A stretch of 64,000 nt of DNA from Symbiodinium natans (taxonomy: Eukaryota > Sar > Dinophyceae > Suessiales > Symbiodiniaceae): assembly GCA_905221605.1 (NCBI GenBank), contig CAJNDS010000096.1:1-64000 (forward strand), in the 5' to 3' direction. Both the position numbers and the translations under genes were made by a program. This document shows, piece by piece, positions 60,301 through 64,000 of this stretch. The notes below the pieces were generated by a model. It made no database searches. It was not told where the DNA came from and saw only the letters and a program-made list of their open reading frames with translations. Every line of letters starts with the position of its first letter. Positions within the stretch are counted from its first letter, which is position 1.

Positions 60301-63300
60301 ATTTGGGCCCGCAATGTGAGAGAGAAGAATTTGTACCCAGCGTTTGTTGCTGTACTCTTCGGTGTGAAACTAGGGCTCCTAGACCCGAATCAACTGAGGA
60401 AAGAGGGGGGAGGGAACCTAAACCCTAAACCCTAAACCCTAAACCCGAAATCCTCAATCCTGGAACCACTGGACATCATGGCCCTTAACTCGAAGTGTTT
60501 TGGATCATAAGGTGTCAGCCTTGGGGTTAAGGGTATAAGGTTTAGGGTGTAGGGCTAGTGGGGATGAGGGGCTTACAGGGCCTAGACGCTTCGGGTGTAG
60601 GGGCCTCTGTACCCTAAACCCTAAACCCTAAACCCTAAACCCTAAACCCTAAACCCTAAACCCTAAACCCTAAACCCTAAACCCTAAACCCTAAACCCCC
60701 AAAAGGGTTGGGAGCTCTGGGTGCCCCCCACCTCTCGTCAGCCTCCTTCAGTTTGCCTTCCACCTCCTTGGCTTTGGCCTTCGTGTTGGCCAGCACCTGC
60801 ACGGGTTTAGGGTTTAGGGTTTAGGGTTTAGGGTTTAGGGTTTAGGGTTTAGGGTTTAGGGTTTAGCGGAGCTTAGCAGCTGCAGCTTCTGCATAAGAGC
60901 CCCCTCCCTCCCCCCCCCTCACCCCCACCATGCTCCCCCCCATCCCAGCAGAGAACGCCCTACTAAACGCCAAACCCTAAACCCTAAACCCTAAACCCTA
61001 AACCCCAAACCCCAAACCCCAAACCCTAAACCCTAAACCCCAAACCCCAAACCCCAAACCCTAAACCCAAACCCTAAACCCTGAACGCCTCGATCAGCTC
61101 CGTGTCTTCCAGCAAGTTACCCTGAGAGTTGGACAGGCGCTCCAGCAACCTCGGGGGAAAGTAGGGACATTAGGGCCGCTTGGGGTTTAGGGTTTAGGGT
61201 TTAGGGTTTAGGGTTTAGGGTTTAGGGTTTAGGGTTTAGGGTTTAGGGTTTAGGGTTTAGGGGCTGCTTAGGGCTGTCTAGGGTTTAGGGTTTGGATATG
61301 TAGGGTTCAGGGCTTGGGATGGTCCCCTTTGACTAACAAGGATGAACATAGGGGGGCTCCATGATCCCTATTGAGGATTGTTCGTATAAAAAGGGGATCC
61401 CCTGGTTTCGGCTACTAGGTGTTGGGTCTCTGTTAGGCGTGCCCTGCTCAGATCTGAGCGTGGCGCTGTTTGTCCAAGAGTTGCAAGGACTTGGTGTTGT
61501 TGGTGACCTTGGCAGCGCACTCCCTTTATAGGGTTCTCAAGGGGGGGGTATGTTAGGGGTTTAGGGTCTAGGGTCTAGGGTTTACGGTTGGGGGTTCAAG
61601 TGGGGTATGTAACACAAGGTTCCCCAATACTCCCCACTACTCCCCAAGGTCCCTAAGGTTCCCTAAGTACCGAACCCCCGCCCCTTCCATTGATCCCCCC
61701 CTCCCTTAAGAACCCTATACTCCCTCAGCCCCAAACCCTAAAACCCGGAACCCCAAGCCCCCCAAGAAACCCCTAAATCTGCAAGAGTACCAAGCCCCGA
61801 AAAACTCTGTAGGATTTACTTTGGCCTTTGTCCCTAAGCCTAAACACCGCAACAACGGCATAATCGTTACTACTATTTGCTTAAGAACCCCCCCAAAAAA
61901 ACCATGAAAATCGCTAGATTGCCCTCACAAGGAGGACTTTGATTTTTTTTTTTTTTTTGGGGGGGGGGGGGTGTTCTTAACCAATTAGTAGTTTAGGATG
62001 TAGGGAACAGACCCCTAGAGAAAGGCTCAAGGGACATCCTCCTCCAGCGCTGCCAGCGTGTCTTCCAGGCTCTTCATCTCCTTGGCTTGTCGGGCGCGTG
62101 GTGATCGGGTTCTCCGGCTTAGGGGTTTAGGGGTTTAAGGGGCGCAGGGGCTTAGGGTTAAGGGTTCAGGGTTTGAGGGGTTTAGGGTCTTGTGGATTTG
62201 GATGCAGGCGTTTAGGGTTGATGGTGTTTCGGATGTGAATTGCCGGGTGGTGTGGGGGGGGGGGGGGGAATGTCTCCTCGCCAAGTCCTGACGGCACAAA
62301 CTATACAACAGACTGGTTTAGGATTCAGATGGCTCGGCAAGGGTCGTCAGCATCACTGCTTACCCCAAGAGCCCAGTACCCCAGAATCAGGGAACTTTCC
62401 GGAACTCTCTTTAAATTCTGATCCGGATCCTTACATGGGGTTTACGACATTCGGGGTACCCTATTCATTAGGGTCCATATAAAAAAGGGAATCCCACTAC
62501 GGGGGGGGGGGGGGGGACGATTTTTGGGGTTCCTTATTTTCGTAAACCCCCATATGTTGCGGTCGTTCCCAGTACTCAAAGCGTATTCCCACTCAGAGGG
62601 TTTAGGGTTTAGGGTTTAGGATTGTGAAGACAAGCCAAGTGGCCATGCCAATCAGCTTACCCAGCAGCTGCTGCTCCAGCCCCTTCAGCGTCACCGTGAA
62701 GTCGATGACCTCAATTGTACAACTGTATAGGGGCTGGGGTTTAGGGTTTAGGGGTTGGGGTTTAGGGTTTGGGGTTTGGGGTTTGGGGTTTAGGGTTTGG
62801 GGTTTGGGGTTTGGGGTTTGGGATTTGGGGTTAAGGGTTTAGGGTTGAGGGTTTGGGGTTTGAAAGGTTCAGTAGTCGGGACTGGGGTGGAATGACCAGG
62901 ACATGATGGAGCCCTGCACATGAAAAAACCCTAAACTTTGGTTGTTCTAAGGGGTATAAGGAGGGACCCCTACAAGGGACCCTTAATCTTCTTCCCTTAT
63001 ATAACCCCTACCTCTACCTGATATAGTCCCATACCTAAGTAGTCCCTAAGAAAGCCCCAAGGAACCCCTAAGCTCCTAAAAACTAAACCCTAAACCCTAA
63101 ACCCTAAACCCGAAACCCTAAACCCTAAACCCTAAACAAGGATCGCCTCCTTGAGTTCCTCTTGAAGCAGCCGATGCAATATCAGGCAGTTTTGCACCCG
63201 AAATTCTCGGGTTTAGGGTTTAGGGTTTGGGGTTTGGGGTTTAGGGTTTAGGGTTTAGGGTTTAGGGTTAGACTGTTTCTGTTGGGGACGGCTTAAGGTT

Positions 63301-63678
63301 TTGGGTTTGCGGGATGGGCGTAGCTTCGAGATGCGTTGACTCATACATGGAGTAGACTCTTCAAGGTGCAGGACACACGCCTGGGACCTTGTAGACTGTA
63401 GTCATGCTCCTGACCAGAGCTCGCCCAGTTTGGTGCCCTAAACCCTAACCCTTAAACCCTAAACCCTAAACCCTGAGCCCTAAACCCTAAACCCTAAACC
63501 CTAAACCCTAAACCCTAAACCTAAACCCTAAACCCTAAACCTTAAACCCTAAACCCTACAAGCCTCCACCCCTCGGCCTGCCCCCTCTCTTGGGGCACCC
63601 GGCCGTGGCTTTTGCGGAGAGCTCCGGCGAGAAGTGTGGATTCGGCAAACGCGAGGTGAAGTACAGCGTGAAGTTTTC
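22616..63678 (-). CDS. Axonemal-type dynein heavy chain, 3' part, 58 exons (5' end outside window)
   Basis: Motor subunit of ciliary/flagellar dynein; uses ATP to slide along microtubules. Exons (high to low): 63678-63604, 62709-62644, 62080-62036, 61507-61467, 61149-61089, 60796-60732, 60154-60102, 59259-59234, 58772-58705, 58273-58246, 57464-57393, 56988-56897, 56273-56240, 55755-55690, 54978-54926, 54344-54307, 53767-53728, 53232-53200, 52771-52728, 52288-52248, 51714-51655, 51217-51175, 47777-47713, 47319-47290, 46834-46774, 46306-46235, 45495-45446, 44718-44667, 43600-43570, 42618-42566, 42129-42103, 41693-41640, 41151-41090, 40538-40479, 40050-40011, 39153-39111, 38072-38021, 37253-37208, 36934-36886, 36795-36737, 36382-36350, 35877-35856, 34480-34405, 33458-33423, 32372-32323, 32018-31967, 31563-31524, 31071-31015, 29389-29359, 28942-28900, 28317-28258, 27619-27555, 26778-26731, 25332-25287, 24938-24849, 24394-24322, 23159-23096, 22655-22616. 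The sum is 2976 nt, exactly 992 codons. Exons were set by family homology plus phase and the AG|G acceptor rule. Outer-arm type is likely from the C-terminal half, but the class is inference. Confidence 0.93.
22905..23075. mobile_element. MITE-like element, family B, with TA-rich core
   Basis: AGCAGGGAATGAGGGAGTGA on the left pairs with TCATTCCCTGCTAGGAGCCA on the right. The core is (TATATC)n. It lies in dynein intron 57 and its right end abuts the end of exon 57. Confidence 0.75.
23473..23690. repeat. 8-mer CCCTAAAA array
   Basis: About 25 copies of CCCTAAAA (TTTTAGGG on the other strand) with a few 9-mers, in dynein intron 56. Distinct from the usual 7-mer. Confidence 0.95.
23990..24113. 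repeat. CCCTAAA array
   Basis: About 17 perfect copies in dynein intron 56. Confidence 0.95.
25172..25275. repeat. CCCTAAA array
   Basis: About 15 perfect copies in dynein intron 54, ending 11 bases from exon 54. Confidence 0.95.
26037..26185. repeat. TTTAGGG array with GGGTTTG tail
   Basis: About 13 TTTAGGG copies, then TTTGGGG variants, in dynein intron 53. Confidence 0.95.
26800..26942. repeat. CCCTAAA array
   Basis: About 20 copies next to exon 53, flanked by a duplicated exon-edge sequence (see findings). Confidence 0.95.
28613..28737. repeat. GAGAGAGGGA purine microsatellite
   Basis: All-purine tract in dynein intron 50. A run of about 18 G lies 100 bases before it (28507-28524). 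Confidence 0.95.
31015..37253 (-). CDS. Dynein exons 38-48: C-terminal domain, first half
   Basis: Exon 38 is [15 protein letters not shown](G), exon 39 [15 protein letters not shown](E), and exon 40 [19 protein letters not shown](S). Exon 41 is [10 protein letters not shown](C). Exon 42 (22 nt, the shortest) is LDLLTK(M). Exon 43 is [20 protein letters not shown] then ATPDK. Exon 44 is [12 protein letters not shown], exon 45 [16 protein letters not shown](R), exon 46 [17 protein letters not shown], exon 47 [13 protein letters not shown](G), and exon 48 [18 protein letters not shown](G). These match 'DSPExFGLHPNADxTx', 'QPKDSGGG', 'NIFLxQExxRxxxxxxxVRxxL' and 'DARVP'. The exon 39/40 intron (36796-36885) is only 90 nt and has no TTTAGGG array. 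The 'GAEISW'/'FLFQELQRLQ' wording resembles outer-arm heavy chains (inference). Confidence 0.93.
32494..32862. repeat. 185-bp tandem duplication
   Basis: Two copies, offset 185 bp, each beginning TTAAGGGGATTCGATTCTAT and ending CCACCCCTACTCTT. Near identical (a GAAGGTTG/GAAGATTG difference is visible). Preceded by a G-run (32459-32488). In dynein intron 44. Confidence 0.92.
33200..33412. repeat. CCCTAAA array (5' side of dynein intron 44 in sense)
   Basis: About 28 copies with CCCTAAG variants, ending next to exon 44. On the other side of the exon (33507-33670) the repeat is in the TTTAGGG orientation. Confidence 0.95.
33507..33830. repeat. TTTAGGG array with variants
   Basis: A long TTTAGGG/TTTGGGG block upstream (in sense, the acceptor side) of dynein exon 44. 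Confidence 0.95.
34495..34927. repeat. 9-mer minisatellite GGGTTGATA, about 48 copies
   Basis: Nearly perfect 9-bp repeat in dynein intron 42, next to exon 43. Two GGTTGGTA variant pairs occur 117 bp (13 units) apart, indicating a higher-order duplication. The open frame through it (Ile-Gly-Leu repeats) is an artefact of a unit divisible by three. Confidence 0.97.
35567..35672. mobile_element. MITE-like element, family D
   Basis: Inverted ends GGGTGTTCCCCCCTATACTA and GGGGAACATCCC. Lies in dynein intron 42. Shares CTAACAGTCCTTAAT with the copy at 7188. Confidence 0.7.
37263..37357. mobile_element. MITE-like element, family G
   Basis: GGAGTAGACCCTGG on the left, TAGTACTCCAAAA on the right. 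It starts about ten bases upstream of dynein exon 38's acceptor. Confidence 0.72.
38021..45495 (-). CDS. Dynein exons 27-37: AAA6 lid and start of C-terminal domain
   Basis: Exon 27 reads [16 protein letters not shown] and exon 28 [17 protein letters not shown](S), the 'FPIxLLQxxIKxTxEPPxGLxxxL' block. Exon 29 is TMVSQELLD(K) (31 nt). Exon 30 is [17 protein letters not shown](S). Exon 31 (27 nt) is IVQERRKF(G). Exon 32 is [17 protein letters not shown](C). Exon 33 is [20 protein letters not shown]. Exon 34 is [20 protein letters not shown]. Exon 35 is [13 protein letters not shown](C), exon 36 [13 protein letters not shown](P), and exon 37 [17 protein letters not shown]. 'QERRKFGxxGWxxPYEFN' and 'QYGGRxTDDxDxxL' are signature strings of the family. 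Donors are GC except GT after exon 33 (TGG|gtgcct). Confidence 0.94.
38097..38340. repeat. TTTAGGG array with variants
   Basis: About 30 units next to dynein exon 37 on its acceptor side. Confidence 0.95.
39587..39690. mobile_element. MITE-like element, family F (TTTGCTTAAGAACCC ends)
   Basis: GTTTGCTTAAGAAC on the left pairs with GTTCTTAAGCAAAAAG on the right. In dynein intron 35. Relatives: 46957-47033 and 61875-61991. Confidence 0.72.
41187..41279. repeat. TTTAGGG array inside a (TG)n tract
   Basis: About 13 copies, with (TG)n directly before (41155-41187) and after (41281-41292), as if the array were inserted into a TG microsatellite. In dynein intron 32, 36 bases upstream of exon 33's start. 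Confidence 0.95.
43848..43966. mobile_element. MITE-like element, family H (ATGGTCAGTTCT ends)
   Basis: ATGGTCAGTTCTAAAAAGAT pairs with CAATTTGGAGAACTGACCAT. In dynein intron 28. Diverged relatives near 35897-35980, 43200-43310 and 26283-26390. Confidence 0.8.
45244..45415. repeat. CCCTAAA array
   Basis: About 24 units with a CCCTCAA block inside; donor side of dynein intron 27. Confidence 0.95.
45557..45685. repeat. TTTAGGG array
   Basis: About 18 perfect copies on the acceptor side of dynein exon 27. Confidence 0.95.
46235..51217 (-). CDS. Dynein exons 22-26: AAA6 core
   Basis: Exon 22 gives [14 protein letters not shown](G), exon 23 [20 protein letters not shown] then K, exon 24 [10 protein letters not shown] (only 30 nt), exon 25 [20 protein letters not shown](G), and exon 26 (G)[20 protein letters not shown] then LAV(C). 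These are the hallmark AAA6 motifs: 'PxxFLLSxGxDPT', 'SMGQGQ' and 'GxWVxLQNCHLx'. AAA6 is known not to bind nucleotide, and no Walker A is seen here. The intron between exons 22 and 23 (47778-51174, 3.4 kb) is the largest in the gene and carries the palindromic array and the AT-rich block. The end of exon 26 is the least certain junction. GTG T|gtttca is preferred, with CTC|gcg six bases earlier possible. Confidence 0.93.
46957..47033. mobile_element. MITE-like element, family F
   Basis: GGTTTGCTTAAGAACCCCCC pairs with ATCTTAAGCAAATAGTA. In dynein intron 24; a C-run follows. Confidence 0.7.
48300..48480. repeat. AT-rich microsatellite (ATATTT and TA repeats)
   Basis: TATATTTATATTTATATTTA and TA runs inside the largest dynein intron. 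Confidence 0.9.
48590..49480. repeat. AT-rich degenerate repeat block (ATAGGAACCC/ATTAAAAT)
   Basis: About 900 bases built from a unit of about 28-35 bp, roughly AATAGGAACCCTATTAAAAT, repeated with heavy divergence and in both senses (AGGAATCC, GGAACC). Base composition differs sharply from the G/C-rich surroundings. No TTTAGGG inside. In dynein intron 22. Confidence 0.85.
49494..50838. repeat. Tandem array of nested palindromes, unit about 240 bp
   Basis: Five to six units. Each has GGGACAGTACAGCGTTTTTG, an AAAGTGCTGTACTGTCCC arm, and a perfect foldback GTTTGGAGACC ... GGTCTCCAAAC around TGGGCTCCTCCAGGGCC, then GGGACAGTACGGCATTTTTG. Inverted arms GGACAGTAC/GTACTGTCC occur four times per unit. 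The fourth unit is longer, with a partial internal duplication near 50290-50370. It lies in dynein intron 22. Long open frames on both strands come from the repeat. Confidence 0.95.
51247..51359. mobile_element. MITE-like element, family E
   Basis: Copy inside dynein intron 21, with the same ends and interior as the copy at 21127. Confidence 0.85.
51655..57464 (-). CDS. Dynein exons 11-21: helical region before AAA6
   Basis: Exon 11 reads [20 protein letters not shown] then LTYQ. Exon 12, the longest at 92 nt, reads [20 protein letters not shown] then [10 protein letters not shown], the well conserved 'VxRGLFExxKLLFxxLLxLKI' helix. Exon 13 is [11 protein letters not shown]. Exon 14 is [20 protein letters not shown] then DK. 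Exon 15 is [17 protein letters not shown](P). Exon 16 is [12 protein letters not shown], exon 17 [12 protein letters not shown](E), exon 18 [10 protein letters not shown](E), exon 19 [14 protein letters not shown](R), exon 20 [13 protein letters not shown], and exon 21 [20 protein letters not shown]. Conserved landmarks are WLN, the W..W..+E.PE..P.PDY block and R.DR. The intron after exon 13 begins gccggg and the next exon begins GCCGGC. Confidence 0.93.
52575..52688. mobile_element. MITE-like element, family E
   Basis: Copy inside dynein intron 19, with both ends intact. Confidence 0.85.
56316..56416. mobile_element. MITE-like element, family I (GTTTCCGAAAT...GTACC)
   Basis: GTGTTTCCGAAATTCGGGGG on the left pairs with TTATATTCGGAAACCC on the right. 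In dynein intron 12. Relatives: 62437-62549, 19752-19850, and partial copies near 5817, 23174 and 23272. Confidence 0.75.
56626..56729. mobile_element. MITE-like element, family C
   Basis: AGGGTCCATGTACCC on the left pairs with GGGTACGTGGACCCTTA on the right. Located inside dynein intron 12. Confidence 0.75.
57865..57970. mobile_element. MITE-like element, family B
   Basis: TTAGTACGGAATGAGGGAAG pairs with TCATTCCCTCATTCCCTGCT, then AAGAACCAGTGAG. Inside dynein intron 10. Confidence 0.75.
58246..62080 (-). CDS. Dynein exons 3-10: coiled segment between AAA5 and AAA6
   Basis: Exons 3-6 encode a charged helical stretch typical after AAA5: [28 protein letters not shown](Q), [40 protein letters not shown] then E(R). 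Exon 7 gives [17 protein letters not shown](G), exon 8 SIMYFNMT (26 nt), exon 9 [12 protein letters not shown] plus 10 more residues, and exon 10 QFLEQFEIS (28 nt). They align residue for residue with the family segment 'TxIxxxRxxFRPxAxRGSxLYFxITDMxxVxxMYQxSLxQFL'. Exon 9 carries a few extra residues before the WMYNCSL core. Donors: GT after exons 3, 6 and 8; GC after exons 4, 5, 7, 9 and 10. Split codons all restore sensible residues, for example CA|G = Gln between exons 4 and 5. Confidence 0.92.
59047..59178. mobile_element. MITE-like element, family B
   Basis: TTCAGTAGGGAATGGGGGAT pairs with GCATTCCCTACTGAGAACCA, around a (TA)n core. Inside dynein intron 8, within about 60 bases of exon 8's end. 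Confidence 0.75.
59392..59520. repeat. TTTAGGG array with GGGTTTG core
   Basis: TTTAGGG units flank about six TTTGGGG units; dynein intron 7. Confidence 0.95.
60609..60697. repeat. CCCTAAA array
   Basis: About 12 copies just left of dynein exon 6 (donor side). The TTTAGGG array at 60804-60866 is just right of it. Confidence 0.95.
60969..61262. repeat. CCCTAAA and TTTAGGG arrays around dynein exon 5
   Basis: CCCTAAA/CCCCAAA units at 60969-61083 and TTTAGGG at 61182-61262 flank the 61-nt exon 5, facing in opposite orientations. Confidence 0.95.
61875..61991. mobile_element. MITE-like element, family F, with T-run/G-run
   Basis: CTATTTGCTTAAGAACCCCC pairs with GGGTGTTCTTAACCAATTAG. Contains a long T-run followed directly by a G-run. 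In dynein intron 3. Confidence 0.7.
62437..62549. mobile_element. MITE-like element, family I
   Basis: GGGTTTACGACATTCGGGGT pairs with TTATTTTCGTAAACCCC; an internal G-run lies at 62500-62516. In dynein intron 2. Confidence 0.7.
62644..63678 (-). CDS. Dynein exons 1-2: end of AAA5
   Basis: Exon 1 (63678-63604) reads [20 protein letters not shown] then SAKAT, the family's 'xFRLYITTKLPNPHxxPE' strand at the end of AAA5. Its donor is GC (ACG|gccggg). Exon 2 (62709-62644) reads [20 protein letters not shown] then GM, the conserved 'DFTVTxxGLExQLL' helix that follows. It joins exon 1 in phase 0. The exon 2 end has an alternative five bases away (62649, with exon 3 starting at 62085). I chose ATG|gcc because only that choice keeps AG|G at the next acceptor. 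The upstream exon is not visible in the 322 bases to the window edge. Confidence 0.93.
63434..63558. repeat. CCCTAAA array
   Basis: About 17 units on the donor side of dynein exon 1. Confidence 0.95.
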
Positions 63679-64000
63679 CTGTGGTTTAGGGGGTTTAGGG
63701 TTTAGGGTTTAGGGTTCAGGGTTTAGGGTTTAGGGTCAGAGGAAGGGGTGGCAGAAGCTTCACGGATTTTGAAGAACTGCTTTGACAGGGTCCATAATTC
63801 AGGGCCTTGGAGCGGTGTTGCTGAGTTTAGGCGGTTTGGTCCTCGAAACGTGATGTTTGAGCTTTTCATCGGCACCCTAAATCCTATGCGTCTTCACTCA
63901 CCTAAACCCTGGTTCTTGAACCTTAAACCTCTCCCAAGAACGAACCAAACATGCGACCCCTCTTGGGAAAGCTTGCGTTCAGGGTTTACTGTATAGGGCT
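63679..64000. other. Right edge, intron of dynein
   Basis: TTTAGGG text, then 250 bases of unique sequence in which I find no further dynein exon. The next upstream exon should encode the AAA5 segment before ENFTLYF. Confidence 0.6.

Noticed and set aside
62880-62935. Possible exon reading [10 protein letters not shown] on the minus strand
   Set aside because: Repeat flanks are in the wrong orientation, no place for it in the dynein alignment, and no good donor.
1-64000. tRNA, rRNA, CRISPR, bacterial operons
   Set aside because: Nothing in the sequence supports them; the tandem repeats have no spacer structure.

Overview
The window looks like nuclear DNA of a dinoflagellate. Three things point there. 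(1) TTTAGGG/CCCTAAA, the telomere-type heptamer, is scattered through it in dozens of interstitial blocks. (2) Genes are broken into very small exons whose introns mostly start with GC, sometimes GT or GA, and always end AG followed by an exonic G, which is the known dinoflagellate splice pattern. (3) Every gene I can support lies on the minus strand, in keeping with the unidirectional gene blocks of these genomes. Genus and species cannot be read from the sequence.

Main gene: positions 63678 down to 22616 (minus strand) hold the 3' part of an axonemal-type dynein heavy chain. I rebuilt it by hand as 58 exons of 22-92 nt (mean about 51 nt) separated by 57 introns. The exons join without any phase conflict into 991 codons plus a TGA stop. 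They run from the end of AAA5, through the segment leading to AAA6 and the AAA6 core, to the C-terminal domain, ending in the usual dynein tail (..[14 protein letters not shown]). The 5' two thirds lie beyond position 64000. Only about 7% of this 41 kb is coding.

Left of the dynein gene, 14.7-21.9 kb and 1.6-8.7 kb hold short exon-like islands on the minus strand with the same splice signals. They probably belong to one or two further genes, whose products I do not recognise. Between them sit two related BTB/BACK-domain genes: one with four exons (13879-11627) and one with no introns (about 10793-9591), which looks like a retrocopy.

The rest is repeat: TTTAGGG-type arrays and degenerate variants (8-mer, 9-mer), at least nine families of short inverted-repeat elements of about 80-170 bp (MITE-like), a 1.3 kb array of nested palindromes inside the largest dynein intron, an AT-rich degenerate repeat block, a G/C-rich tandem repeat at the left edge, microsatellites and long G or C runs. 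In many dynein introns the sense strand carries TTTAGGG after the donor and CCCTAAA before the acceptor, so the two intron ends could pair. I saw no rRNA, tRNA, CRISPR or bacterial-type feature.
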